Below, piece after piece: positions 32,471-44,061 of a stretch of DNA of 64,000 nt. The translations under genes were made by a program, and so were the position numbers. How positions within the stretch are numbered: position 1 is the stretch's first letter; each line of letters begins with the position of its first letter. Source of the stretch: Nemertoderma westbladi. Taxonomy: Eukaryota; Xenacoelomorpha; Nemertodermatida; Nemertodermatidae. The DNA lies in NCBI GenBank assembly GCA_032718475.1, contig JAUCBJ010006694.1:29167-93166 (forward strand), given 5' to 3'. Under the pieces are notes generated by a model. The model was given only the letters and a program-made list of their open reading frames with translations, was not told the DNA's origin and ran no database searches.

Positions 32471-33571
32471 ATGTCACCGCTCTTAATCTCCACAGTTGCC
32501 ATCGTTCTGGGCCGTTTCGTTGTGGCAGAACCATCCGATCCATGGGGTAACCCTGCAACCCACCCAATACCGGTATTGGACTGGTTTGCCGAACACCCTG
32601 TCGATACCGTTTCGAACTGCCGCGCCGAATCGACGGAGATGTGGTCGACGAGTGGATTTAGCCTCTACTGCTCTCATCGGGGAAGAAGATCTTGGGTCTC
32701 CTCTCCACGAACTAGAGGCCTAATCGCCAAACTCTGTCTTCTGTCTCTGGTTGGGGATATTGAAACCAACCCAGGACCCAGCAGGACGCGGGCCCCGAAG
32801 ATCAACTGTCCCGTCTGTCAACGAGGAACAAACTCTCGGAGTAAGATCATCCAATGCGAGAGTTGTGACACATTTGTACATTTAAAATGTTACCGTAGGA
32901 AAAGCAGTAATTTATTCTCCACCAGAAACAATCTTGAGCCAAGTTTTCTCTGCAATAGCTGTATTTTTACCGAACTTCCCTTTCATGATACTATTTTAGA
33001 ATCAGAAACCGACGATTCATTCCTCACATCGCCTCTGCAAACTCCAAGTGATGCTGAGAGTGAAACTTTTACATTTTTTAAGAAAAAAGGTCTGCATTTT
33101 TTGCATTTAAATGCACGATATCTTCTTCCCAAATTTTCCGAAATTCGTATTTTAATCAATAAATCCAATCCAGCAGTTTTAACAATCTCTGAAACTTGGC
33201 TCGATGATAGCGTTTCTTTATATATGTATATTTATATTGATAATTACGTAGTTTTACGTAAGGATAGGGACAGACAAGGTGGTGGTGTCCGTACTTACAT
33301 TCGATGTGATTTAGCTTTTAATCGTAGGGAAGATTTAGAGACTTGTGACGAAGTTTTACTGATGGAACTTTTACTTCCTAAAACTAAACATATTTTAATT
33401 GGTACTTTATATCGGCCCCCTAAACAATCAGATTTTTTGCAAAGTTTTGAAAGTACAATTTTATGTAATCTTAGTTCAGACTGTGAAATATATTTCTATT
33501 ATATAGTGATTTTAATATCTGTTACCATCACAAAGCATCCCCCATCCGTAAACAGTAACAAAGTATTTTAA
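32471..33571 (+). CDS. CR1-like LINE ORF, N-terminal part: 2A motif, PHD finger, endonuclease
   Basis: The first ATG gives a hydrophobic start (ISTVAIVLGRFVVA) that could act as a signal peptide. Residues 81-103 end in a 2A-like motif, GDIETNPGP, preceded by a hydrophobic run. A PHD-type C4HC3 finger follows (Cys113, Cys116, Cys129, Cys132, His137, Cys140, Cys161, Cys164). The AP endonuclease starts near residue 211 with HFLHLNARYLLPKFSEIR, a CR1-type N-terminus. The frame fails near nt 33490-33510 by a shift; endonuclease motifs continue in frame 33574-34329. Confidence 0.8.
   Translation: MSPLLISTVAIVLGRFVVAEPSDPWGNPATHPIPVLDWFAEHPVDTVSNCRAESTEMWSTSGFSLYCSHRGRRSWVSSPRTRGLIAKLCLLSLVGDIETNPGPSRTRAPKINCPVCQRGTNSRSKIIQCESCDTFVHLKCYRRKSSNLFSTRNNLEPSFLCNSCIFTELPFHDTILESETDDSFLTSPLQTPSDAESETFTFFKKKGLHFLHLNARYLLPKFSEIRILINKSNPAVLTISETWLDDSVSLYMYIYIDNYVVLRKDRDRQGGGVRTYIRCDLAFNRREDLETCDEVLLMELLLPKTKHILIGTLYRPPKQSDFLQSFESTILCNLSSDCEIYFYYIVILISVTITKHPPSVNSNKVF
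32756..32779 (+). other. 2A-like ribosome-skipping motif (residues 96-103 of the LINE ORF)
   Basis: Encodes DIETNPGP, matching the known D(V/I)ExNPGP signature where the ribosome skips the Gly-Pro bond. The hydrophobic stretch just upstream is also typical. 2A motifs are established in LINEs of sea urchins, other marine invertebrates and trypanosomes. Skipping would release a ~102-residue leader from the PHD/EN/RT polyprotein. Function is inferred from sequence. Confidence 0.75.
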
Positions 33572-33573
33572 AT

Positions 33574-35982
33574 TTGTTTGGTTTAAAACAAATTATTCGA
33601 GATTCTACCAGAATTACCAGTAAAACTTCTACTTTACTAGATCACATCCTTTGTAATAATACCGATATTATTTCTCAATCTGGGGTTTTACCTTTAGGTC
33701 TAAGCGATCATTTTATAGTTTTTTGCACAAGAAAGACACAACAATCTTTTTTCGGGGATCAAAAAACAGTAACTGTTAGGTCTATGAAAAATTACAGCAA
33801 GGAACGCTTTTTAAGTTTGTTAGTAAATTCTGACTGGGAACCCTGTTTTAAGGCCGCTGACATTAACCTTGCCTACACTGTTTTTCAAGATATATTTCTA
33901 AAGGCACTTAATACTGTAGCACCAATTAAAGAAATTAGTCTTAAACAACGCACTGAGCCCTGGATGACCTCGGGTATTCTTAGTAATATCAGAGAAAGAG
34001 ATAACTTTTTGTATAAATTTAGGAAATACCGTATTTTAGCTGATTATAATAAATACTGCAAATATAGAAACCTTGTCCAACGGGAAATAAAAAAAGCGAA
34101 ATCTGAATATTTGTACAACAAAATAAGTGAGAATAAAGATAATCCTAAAAGTCTATGGTCTACCCTAAAATCTTTAGGTTATAAAAACCTTAAATCTAAA
34201 TCGAATATTGTTCTGCAAGATAACGGTGAGCTGATTCATGATCATACTCTAGTTAGTAATTTATTTAATAATTATTTTACTAATGTTGCCTCTAATTTAG
34301 TTAAGAAGTTACCGTTATCAAGTAATTAATATAGTATAGGGTCCGAAACTCTAAATAATTTTTATTTAGAAAAGTTACAAAATTCAGAAAAGTTATTTTT
34401 AAAACCCGTTTCTGAGGATTTCGTTTTTCAAAATCTACTTAGCCTATCAGCCTCAAAAAGTACCGGTCTAGACCTAATACCTGCCCGTTATCTTAAGGAT
34501 GGTGCTGAAGTACTTAAAGTGCCTATTACTTTTATTATTAATTACTCTATCGTAGATAATGTAGTACCAGACGAACTGAAATTAGCTAAGGTTGTTCCTC
34601 TGTATAAAAAGAATAGTAAAGTAGAACCCTGTAATTACAGACCTGTTAGTATCTTAAGTATTGTATCTAAAATTCTAGAACGTTCTGTTTTTCTACAGCT
34701 GGAAGCACATCTGAGTAGGCTAAATTTGATCTATGAACTTCAGTCCGGTTTTCGTAAATCATATTCTACAGACACCTGCTTTATTAACTTAACTGATACA
34801 ATTAGATGTAATAACGCAAAGGGTTTATATACTGGTATGGTAATGTTGGACTTGCAAAAGGCTTTCGATACTGTAGATCACGAAATTCTGCTTGGTAAGT
34901 TAGGCCTGATGGGTGTAGGTTCTATAGACTGGTTCATGTCCTACCTGTCAGACAGAGGTCAAACTGTAGTCATTAGCAAATCGCAGACTACTGTACAAGA
35001 GATTACCTGTGGTGTACCGCAAGGTAGTATATTAGGTCCTCTGCTTTTTGTATGCTATGTAAATGATATGATAAGTAGTATAGATCCCGATTTTAAACTC
35101 ATTTTATATGCCGACGACAGTGCTCTTATTTTCTCTTATAAAGATCCTATCCATATTTCCCAAAAGTTAAGTGCAGTTCTAGAATCCTGTAATGAGTGGT
35201 TGGTTGATAATAAGCTATCCATTCACTACGGTAAGACTGAAAGTATTTTGTTTGGTTCCAAAAGAAAGTTAAAGAAGGTAACTAAGTTTGATGAAGTCAC
35301 TAGTAATGGACATAAGATTGAAAATAAAAAGGAAGTTAAATATTTAGGCGCCACATTGGATAACTGCTTATCAGGAGAAAGTACAGTGAAAAATATTTTC
35401 TCGAAAGTTAACAGTAGGCTTAGGTTTCTATACAGAAATAAAAATAGTTTGAACACCAACTCCCGCAAGTTACTTTGCTCTTCTTTAATACAGTGTCACA
35501 TGGACTATGCGTGCTCTTCTTGGTATGAAGGCTTAACCAAACAGTTTAAATGTAAATTACAAGTAGCTCAGAATAAAGTAGTACGATTTATTAAAGACTA
35601 CAAACCTAGGCACCACCTAACTCCAGATGACTTTTCTGAATCTGGACTACTTAACATAGATAGTAGAGTTAAGCAGCTACGCATTAACCATGTGCATAAA
35701 GTGTATAATGGTAAATGTCCCAATAATTACCTAAAACAAAAATTCAACAGAGTACGCGATACACACTCTTATAGTACCAGAGCTAGTGCTTCAAACTTCT
35801 ACCTCCCGAATTGTAAATCCTTTGAATCTGATACTTTCTTTTTTAACGGCATTAAAAATTGGAACGCTCTGCCTAATGAAATTAAAAACCTAGATAATCA
35901 ACATTCTTTTAAATCAGCAGTTAAATCTCACCTCCGTGTGCAATGTAAAAATAGGTACAATAGTCCTACAGTAAGTTATTAG
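33574..35982 (+). pseudogene. CR1-like LINE endonuclease end and reverse transcriptase
   Basis: Two open stretches in one frame, 33574-34329 and 34519-35982, separated by one TAA (34327-34329). The first holds the end of the endonuclease (LLDHILCNN, SDHFIVF) and the linker before RT. The second holds [18 protein letters not shown] (fingers), [12 protein letters not shown] (palm A), [17 protein letters not shown] at 35107-35118, then the thumb and C-terminal region ending near 35982. The ATG at 34519 is internal. All RT catalytic residues remain, so only the endonuclease frameshift and this stop disable it. Confidence 0.85.
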
Positions 35983-36317
35983 TTTATTAATTATTTACTA
36001 TTTATACTGTAAATACGTTTTATATTAAATTGTTCTGTACATTACATCTTTATCGTTGAATCGGACATTGTCACGCGCTCGGTAAAGTAGTACTTGTACA
36101 TAGTGTAATTACGTTTTATATTGTTTTTTTTTTACATTGTTAGCGTAGTGTAATATTGTATTTGTAACCAAGTAACATAAAGAACGCCCTTGGAAATAAG
36201 CTGCAAAGCTTTAGGGGTAATCCTATATGTTATGTTGGACAATACCTTTATACCGGTACATTGTTTGGTGTATTTGTTATTGTTTTTACATAATGTATAA
36301 ATAAATCTATCTATCTA

Positions 36318-36850
36318 CAAAGTTCGGGGTTTCAACTGTGACGGGATCCCTGAGTTGGTGAGGGAATCCCGACCGGGTTTTGTCTTGGTTTAATACGCGT
36401 CGCCGCGTCCGCTTGCTGTGGTTGAATGACTGAAAGGCCGGTATAATAAACTGAGTTTGGTGTTAATGTTGTTAATTTCAGATAAGTATACAAGTACCGG
36501 TAGATGGCACAATCAGTAATCACAATGATAACAGACAACGACAGTGGTTGAAAACCATCCGACTTCTGCTCACCCAATATACCAACTAAAGTACAATTGA
36601 CAGAGTAACGGTTATATATTACATGGGACACATTAATTACCTAGGTGTGGCCAACCAGTGGACGCGCTGTAATTGGACATGGACATTGGACACATGCTGT
36701 CCCTCCATTGGTCGATCTATCCCCTGTTCCTATGCTAACTTCTACCCTGTGATAAGCTGTGTGCTGGTATCTCTCCCTGTGGCTGGCACTGTATATTGCT
36801 AGGTGCAAATTGTTAGGTGACATTATATGTGTAATGTCACCTAATCAACC
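36318..36850 (-). other. Possible LTR/leader of the interrupted gag-like element
   Basis: Lies across the LINE from the gag-like gene on the minus strand. It has an ORF-like stretch just before the LINE (36332-36631), a TATA-like AATATATAACC, and a start near 36830 reading TGTCACCTAACAA. This would suit an LTR of about 400 bp plus a leader, but no second copy is in the window to prove it. Confidence 0.25.
36813..36844. repeat. Perfect 13-bp-arm palindrome
   Basis: TTAGGTGACATTA, a 6-base loop, then the exact reverse complement. It may mark an LTR end or a small inverted-repeat element. The surroundings to 37772 are A/T-rich with no gene that I can see. Confidence 0.6.
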
Positions 36851-37772
36851 ATAATTGGTAAAAAGCCACTTTCTCCATTTTCCACTGGGTAGTGCAACGA
36901 ATTGGATACGCTAACATTCACGAAGGTGTCATTTAAGATTTCATGTCATTTAATTTAAACGAAACTTCTGGGTACCATTTAACTTTATCTAATGTCATTT
37001 TACACTTAGAAATTTTACAGAAAGACTGAAAGAAGAATACAACAGACATACATATTTAGTAGTTGAAAACGAGATAAGGCTGCGTTCACACTGGTATTTT
37101 TTGAGAGATTGAAAAACGACCAAAAGTCTAAATTTACCAATATTCATTAACAAGAGATACTTGGAAAAAACACTAGCTAGCATAAACAACAAGAAATAAT
37201 ACCAAACATAGATAGTACATAGATAAACATAAGAAGATATTTTTTTATGTCTTAATTCAGTGCAACCCCACCCCCCTCTGAATCTTAATGAAATTGAGTG
37301 GTATATTAGCATTCGGAAGTTGCAAGTTTTAGCATCGTCTCGAGGCTATTTAATTGCTAAACAATCTACTGTAGAACACTCTAAAAATGAATGTAATAAA
37401 AACTGTGTCCTAATAGATAGTAATTAAATAGGCTCAATAAAACACTTTTCAAACCCTTGTAGTTAAGGATTGAAAGCGAAAATAAATATTCTGACGCACC
37501 CAGTATGGATGAGGGAGGTAAAACAATATATATTTCAAATTTCATGCAATCTCATTAAGATTTGTAGAAAAATTGGTGGCCAAGTCACTGAATTAAGACA
37601 ATATTCCAGATGGTGTAGGCACGCACCAACGAAGTGGAACTGGCATTTACCAATAATAAGAATAGCTATTAAAAATAAGTTGTTTCAAAATTATAATACT
37701 TACTATTGAAATGAATCATAAAAATATGTTCAAGAAGACTTTTATTATAAAATCCTTCATTAACTATTTGCA
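36851..37772. other. A/T-rich stretch without recognised features
   Basis: Short open frames on both strands (such as 36995-37312 minus and 37470-37709 plus) have no known motif and an A/T bias expected by chance. I see nothing to support a gene. Confidence 0.5.
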
Positions 37773-38184
37773 TTATTGTGTGCAAAATAGCACTTTGCAG
37801 CGTTATGACCCGAGTTTATTTATGTACCGAGCGAGTGCAGCGAGGGAGGTTTACATAAATAAACACGAAGTGGGGCCTTCGCGCAGCACGTGACTTAAAT
37901 TTAATTTAAGTACTAATTCGAAAGTATTACTGTATTAGCAAATTTTAAGCAGATTTCGCCTAATCACTTTTTACCTCTTTCATTTCTATTCAGACATTTC
38001 TGACTCTAGCGGTATAGTGAGAACTGAAGATGGATTAGGGTCTCCAGCCCCACAAAGACACAGCCTATGGATGAATAGTACATACGTACATCGGCCAAGT
38101 TTCATCTTGAATAACGGATAACGAAATGAGAGACGGATCTCACTTTCAGAAATTTCGTCGTATAGCGGCAGACCGATTAAATCT

Positions 38185-38208
38185 CCCCCCCCCCCCCCCC
38201 CCCCCCCC
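38185..38208. repeat. Poly-C run, 24 bases
   Basis: Uninterrupted run of C on the plus strand. An artefactual Gly-rich open frame lies over it on the minus strand. Its length may be unreliable in any assembly. Confidence 0.9.
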
Positions 38209-38649
38209 ACAAAGACGCAGTAAAAGTAGATAAAGTAGTCCTATAGCGGGTGACTGTTGAACTGATTTTCAACAAAACAAATTTTCAACTTGGCAGCTTT
38301 AAATTCGACAAAGTTATAAGCATGTCAATATCATAACGACGACAACGATTTCACTTTCAGAAATTTGGCCCTCTAGCGGCAGACTGGAGAACTGCAGATG
38401 GATTCGCCTCCTTTGAAAGTCACAGCTAATGGTCTAATACATATCTGCCAAGTTTCAGCTTAAACGGATTAAAAGCAAAGAAATGGGAGGGCATTTAATG
38501 TTTAGACATGTGGCCCTCTAGCGGGAGACCATTGCACTGATGGTGTCTGAAAGTCTCTCAAAAATCTCAACTTTTGCTCATATTGATACCTACAAATTTT
38601 CAACTTGGCAGCTTTAAATCCGACAAAGTTATTAGCATGTCAAAATCGT

Positions 38650-38704
38650 AACGACGACAACGACGACGACGACGACGACGACAACGACGACGACGACGAC
38701 GACA
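38650..38704. repeat. (GAC)n microsatellite
   Basis: About 18 GAC triplets with two AAC interruptions, next to a shorter GACGACAACG seed at the equivalent place in the upstream duplicated block, which suggests expansion from that seed. Confidence 0.9.
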
Positions 38705-38826
38705 ACTATTTGCATAAATTGACCCACCCCCTAACAGTGTCAATTCGCTAAGGCTCCGCCAACTTCGTGGCTCGCCCCACAAGGGTCTTTAACGCTGAAA
38801 AGTGACCTTTGCACACAATGATATAT

Positions 38827-39773
38827 ATGGAATTTTGTTACATTATCTCAACTTATCAGCGTTCGGTATGCGAAGAAACGATTTTATGGATATTACATTT
38901 ATACATTTTAATCATGTAGGCTACTATGTCTAATATAAGTGAAATTTATTAACAGGTACACAGTATTAATTATACACTTAAATCTAATTAAAGTTTATTG
39001 GAAGTTATCTCCTGCATGGATGTGATAAATCATTAACCCATCTTGACTTTAGTCGACTGAAGCAAACTTAGTCACGTCTGTGTCCGTTAAGTTTTACTGA
39101 ACATTGTCGCCATTTTCTTTGGTCAATTTCTGTTTCTTCTATTAGATGTTTCAACATATTGGATTACAGTACACGTTAAACAATTATTTACATACAGTAG
39201 CTAGTCCCGTCACTGCAAACTGGATAATAAAGCAGCACGTATTAATATAAATGGAAATAATACATTCTGGAATACGGTAATTGGAGTTGTTTCCTTGTCA
39301 TTGATTACTTTGTAGCGTTCCGTCCTATAGGCCGCAACGCTGCAAAGTAGTACTTTGCAGCGTTACGAGTAATTCACCAGAACGCTGTTAAGTTGACATA
39401 ATGTAACAAAATATATTAAAAATTACTAGAAAAGCATTTCACGAAGCTAAGGAATATTAAACACACTTTGACTAATCAGATTAATGTTTTACCGAGTTAA
39501 AAGTCATATGTCTTAATTCAACTGCCATTACCATGGGAACTGTACTTTTCTAGAACTGCTCGGTTTTACATTAAGATCCAGTTTGTGGTTCCAGGTGAAC
39601 CAAATCGACTTCAAGGAAGTTTCATTGAGTAGTTGATGTCCAAAATTAAGGATGTATTTGTTAAAACATATGTTTGCAGTGGTTGTCATGGAAACTGATA
39701 AATATAACAACGATAATTGGATGCAGAATAAGTGATATAGTGAGGGTAGGGGTTGATACCAAGTCGTAATACT
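38827..39773. other. A/T-rich stretch with one strong palindrome
   Basis: No gene seen. At 39336-39364 a 14-bp-arm palindrome with a one-base centre (AACGCTGCAAAGTA G ...) carries the same ACTTTGCAGCGTTA core as the left end of the MITE-like element at about 37792. It could be two ends of that family joined head to head. Confidence 0.5.
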
Positions 39774-40057
39774 AGTAAAGTAAAGTAAAGTAAATTTTCT
39801 TCGGCCACTAGGCCAGGGATTACGCACAAAGTCTGACGACTTATTTCCAGTGCGCTCCCCCCAGAACTTTACTCCCCAGAGGAAACTCCAGTACTCATTT
39901 AGCTACCACTTAAGGATGCAAGGCAGAGATGCGCCCTGGCTGGTCCCTTTAAAGCATTCGTGTCGAAACGAAAACTGCCCTGGCCCATGTGAGGATCAAA
40001 CCCACGACCTACGGGAGATGTGAATTCAATGCAACCACTACACCAAGGTGGAACCTT
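39774..40057 (-). mobile_element. tRNA-derived SINE
   Basis: Read on the minus strand: a tRNA-like head with an A box (TGGTGTAGTGGTTG) and a B box (GGGTTTGATCC, about 39992-40003), a body of about 180 bp, and a TTTACT-repeat tail at 39774. The body's last ~115 bp recur at 63383-63497. The head suits RNA polymerase III transcription. A 9-bp-arm palindrome (CACCAAGGT GGA ACCTTGGTG) sits at the 5' edge. Confidence 0.75.
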
Positions 40058-41140
40058 GGTGTATCTTAATGTTATGGTTTTTTGCTGCCAATGCTAACTG
40101 TATACAGAAATCTTATATTTTCATCGGGTTATTATTCGGTTTCAGTGCATATAATATTTGTGCTTCGAATGTATTGAATAGCCCATAAGGTTGTTTATAT
40201 TGTTGCCTAACAACGGTTGTAGTTTTGCTGAACTCTCATTGGTAGCTACCGAATATTCTATATAGCCGGTATTCTTGCGTCTTATTGGCTGTTCTATCTT
40301 TACTGAACATTGTGTATTCATATATAACTGTTCTTAGCCTCGCTAAGGCAGGGCTTAACCTGATAACATCTCAGGTAATTTACATCGATTTTATAGCCTA
40401 GTAAGTCACGTTAGTTATAGTGGCCTACGATATTTTACCTAATCACTTGTATTAACAACTAATTGCTTGCATTAACAACTAATCATTTGCAATCTATTAT
40501 ATTTGCACTACTTGTTGATGAATATATTGGACTAAAGATCAAACCAACTTGATTTCCACACGATAAACGTAAGTGCGCCCTGTCAATAATAAGATTCGGT
40601 TCATTTAATGCGAATGTGTGAGTCCTCAGTATTGTTATATTATTCCCAACTAGTAACTATTATTTACCAGCGATGCAAGTGATTCGAGTAAATTGTGCGC
40701 TTACCACGCACTAGGCAAAGTAGCGTCCTACCTGTGATATATGTAAGTCATACGTACATTTACTAGCCAACAACACAATATAACGGAACGGTTTACACGT
40801 AACTATTGTACCCCTTTGAAGCAGTTTGTAAGTGCTGAGGCCTTATACTTACAGTAACTAATTCTAGATCTCGTTAAGATATATATATTAGATAATATAG
40901 TTAAAAAATTCAAAATTTACATGGCAATATAATTATGATCATTAAACATTAAATTCTTAAAAGTAATTAAAAACAAATAAATAAGTAAACCAGATATTAA
41001 AAACGTTAATGCATTTCAAAATCTTCAGAACGTCTGGTTTTAAAAATAATAAAGTAACATTATTGGAAACTCAATAAGGTTTATATAGTTTATGAGATCG
41101 ACAAAATCTGGGCCCACTTTACAACAATTGGTTCTTAGTT
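40058..41140. other. A/T-rich stretch without recognised genes
   Basis: Only small repeats, for example (A/C)TTG(T/C)ATTAACAACTAAT twice near 40447-40485. It may include untranslated ends of the Penelope-like element on its right. I see no coding signal. Confidence 0.4.
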
Positions 41141-41914
41141 CTATTGTTGGCTGTTCAAAGAAGATTGGTATTTATCAATGAAATGTTGTTCGTAGCCTTC
41201 TAATAAGTTTTCATGTCGACAACAGAAGAATGGGGCCACTTTAAATTGGTTTTCCCCGCAGTTGTGAAAGTGTTTGCTACACCTTAAATGTCTATAACGT
41301 TCATTGAGTATTTGGTTTCTGTGGAGATTAATTCGGTGTCTGAAGTCCATGGTCTGACCAATATAATTTACGGGACAGTTCTGACAATACATGACGTATA
41401 CAACATTGGTGCTTCTGCAGGAAAGTTCGTGCTTAATTTTAAAAGTTTCCCCATTCTGCATAGTCAGGCTATCTCCCTCGACTAAAATGTCGCAAATGTC
41501 ACAAAGTGAGTGTTTGCACTTAGTAATGCCAGGTGTAATCACTTTCTTTTGGCGGCCCAAAATGCTTTTTAGTGAAGGAGGTTGTCTAAACGCACAGATT
41601 AGTCTTTTATTTTTCAAATTGTTCCCGATTCTCCCATTCCCCACAGATAGTAAGTTAACCGCTGTCTGAGATCCGTATTTATTCATTATGATTTTCTCAA
41701 TTTTATCTTCTAATTCGGCAAGTGTTAGGTTAGCATAGGGGACTGCACATTTGGTACCCATGGCGGTGCCCTTCTTCTGATTGTGATACGATTTAGCACC
41801 TGTTACAGCTGAAGTAAAAGTAAAAAAATTGTTTTTCAGAACAATTTCTAGGCCATCGATAATAAATTCTTTGGTAAAGCGGTCAAGTTTCGATCTATTA
41901 CGGTTGTGGTACAA
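41141..41914 (-). pseudogene. Penelope-like element: RT remnant plus GIY-YIG endonuclease
   Basis: 257-codon frame. Residues about 28-75 are the RT finger region with the Penelope-type motif KKGTAMGTK...PYANLTLAELE. The RT palm with its catalytic Asp pair is missing: at about residue 81 the frame jumps to the linker. A Cys-rich linker follows (CKHSLCDIC, residues 133-141), then a GIY-YIG domain (residues about 171-250) with YVMYC (173-177), NYIGQT (183-188), an Arg-rich helix and Glu239. GIY-YIG joined to this RT type defines endonuclease-bearing Penelope-like elements. The junction keeps the frame, but the lost palm makes it inactive. Confidence 0.85.
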
Positions 41915-42368
41915 ATAGAGTTAATAACTTAGACTTGAATGATGTAGACTTTAATAAACTCCAGTTACCAAGGTAACTAGATATTTCTTGAATGTTTTGA
42001 GTTTTACAAAAAGTTCCAAAGAGGAGTCCAGATAACACATAGGGGCCATCCATAAATGACGTCACGCTGGACAGGGGGGGGGGGGGGGGTTTGGTATTTC
42101 GTGACGATTTGTGACGAGGGGGAGGGGGGGGGGGGGGGGTGTCCGCAATTTCGTGACGTCACATTATAAGTTTCCGATAAAAATTACTGCATATTAAATA
42201 CATAACATGTATTTATACTTGTATACTATAAAACGTGTATACTATTAACGTGTTTACTATTAAACTATTACCTCTTCCAATGATAACCATTAAAATCTTA
42301 CATTACGACCTCTACTGCCCTTCCATAATTGGTAAAATTAGAGAGCGTGTTTGTAAAGAATGTCATAT

Positions 42369-42790
42369 TTACTTTGCATCGAAAGTTTTACTAAAAATCT
42401 TACATCCCTTCATGGTAGCGGTAGTTCCAAAACCCGTTTTGATTATCAATCCCCTGCGACTACTACTAGGATCGGCATGCTGCATTGCAGCTGCATTTTT
42501 AAGAATGCTGTACCGGCTTGTCGACAAAATTGCGCCGCTACAAATCCCTATCACCCATAACATTTGCTAGATCATCCGCATCTTCAAGGCCAGTGTCCTT
42601 TAAGATGCGTCTCAAGAATGTCATGGGCTGTCCACCATGCTTATTCACTACATGAGGCTGCCAAAGTACAAGATTATGCACTGGCAGGTCCTCACGCCGA
42701 AAGCAATGTCCTGCAAAGCGGAGGCCGATCCCCTGCAAACCCAGTAGCTGATGTCTCAACAAGGGCCATTATAAGCATGATAGACCACCT
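42369..42790 (-). pseudogene. LINE 3' fragment (RT C-terminus and 3' UTR)
   Basis: 42538-42762 encodes the LINE C-terminal motif LRFAGHCFRREDLPVHNLVLW, then Gly/Arg/Pro-rich and LKDTGLED sequence. The 3' UTR runs on to about 42369. The same stretch recurs on the plus strand at 62165-62400, so both come from one LINE family. Confidence 0.7.
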
Positions 42791-42908
42791 GTCGTACCCA
42801 TGGGAGCATGTCTGAAAAAACTCGTATTACTGTAATTTGTAATGTTGGTTTATAGCTATAGTTGACAAATTTATTCCAGATTTATTGTTCTAATAATATA
42901 AGAGTAAT

Positions 42909-44061
42909 TGTTCGCGCTTTTAGACCTTTAGCAGTTTAACCTGCCAATTTTAGTTGTCTTTTTTTTTATAGATCGACTTTAGCCTAGACCAATTATTTAA
43001 TGTACGGAAGTTACATCCGCCGAAGCCAGTCTGTGCGCGACCATTCACCCACAGTTAAGGGAGACTGGATTCGGATGCTTTGATAGTGATTGCAGTGTAG
43101 ACCTACTGTATTATTCGATTGATCGTTAATATATAATCTCTGACAATATATTTACTTTCGGGGAAATATTAACAGTTCCTTTAGGACGTGGCGCTTTAAG
43201 TATAAAAACAGAGTTATGACTTATACTAATCACAACAAGATGGCCAAAGAGTTTCGTAAAAAGCGCATTCTTTAGGAGATGCTTTATTAACCCTCACACT
43301 ACTTCACACGGCTTCACACTACTTCACACTACCTCACACTGATCTGCCGACCGTCACTGAATTTGATCATATATAAGGAGGATCGCAACTGACACATGTA
43401 GGGATTATGAAATAGCATTTAATTCACACTGAAACCACTATAATGTAAGTCGCAGTTGCTACCGGTAAACCTGTTCCTCTAACCTTCAGTCATCAAGAAG
43501 ATTGGGGGTTTTATGATTATTTATCGGTATTCTCCAAATATATCAGCAATATACAATTAACATAACACCAATTAATAACAGAAGCAAATAATGCGGTGAA
43601 CAGTCAGTATGTGTTACTTATGCAGTGTTCCATGTGCAGCAATGCATGAATTGCGGTGTGATGCTGTAGTTGAATCGTTAATAGTTTTACGTTCTTGTAA
43701 TCAAAGCCATCAGATGAGATGTTTAGGCCAAAGTCTGAAACTTCTACACAGAAGCACAGAAGAATTCCAAGCCGGTGTTCTGAGGCTCAGAAATGGTTAA
43801 CAAAGACCGTAATGCATTGCGCGGGTTTCCTGTAGGCCCTTGTCCAACATAAAGTAAAAATCGCTCTGATTGGCTGTGCTAGGCAGAACAAAGAAAGGTT
43901 CCACGTTTACAGTAAATCAGCTGACAGATTTCGTCATCTGAGCTCCAGTCTTTTAGAGTATTAGGCGCATTGCGGCAAAAATGACTTGTTACGTCCGCTA
44001 AAGCACCTACACGGTACATTGCGGGGAAAAATGACTTGTTATGTCCGCAAAAGCTTTTACA
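42909..44061 (-). repeat. Solo LTR of the ORFX-bearing BEL/Pao family
   Basis: On the minus strand it starts TGTAAAAGC and ends GCGCGAACA, 1153 bp, flanked on both sides by GTAAT (42904-42908 and 44062-44066). That 5-bp target duplication suits BEL/Pao integration. It keeps the 42-bp conserved block (43154-43196) but is otherwise well diverged from A's LTR. A short ACTTCACACT repeat (about 43305-43340) is private to it. It defines the LTR ends used for the other copies. Confidence 0.9.

Larger units (their letters stand above)
32350..36317 (+). mobile_element. Near full-length CR1-like LINE
   Basis: About 4.0 kb with a ~120-bp 5' UTR, one coding region (N-terminal 2A-like motif, PHD finger, endonuclease, reverse transcriptase) and a 3' UTR ending in an AAATAAATCTATCTATCT tail, as expected for CR1/L2-type elements. 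It splits the gag-like gene on the other strand. No clear target duplication is visible. Damage is light: one frameshift and a few stops. Confidence 0.8.
37773..38826. mobile_element. MITE-like non-coding element with imperfect inverted ends
   Basis: The left end (ATTGTGTGCAAAATAGCACTTTGCAGCGTTA) and the reverse complement of the right end (ATTGTGTGCAAAGGTCACTTTTCAGCGTTA) match over about 40 bp. The interior is non-coding and holds a duplicated ~95-bp block (about 38280 and 38597, CAACTTGGCAGCTTTAAAT), repeated CTAGCGG-type phrases, a poly-C run and a GAC microsatellite. This resembles a non-autonomous DNA transposon. No target duplication is clear. Confidence 0.5.

Noticed and set aside
40437-40490. 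CRISPR-like or satellite array
   Set aside because: Only two or three short A/T-rich repeats with no spacer pattern, and the DNA is eukaryotic.
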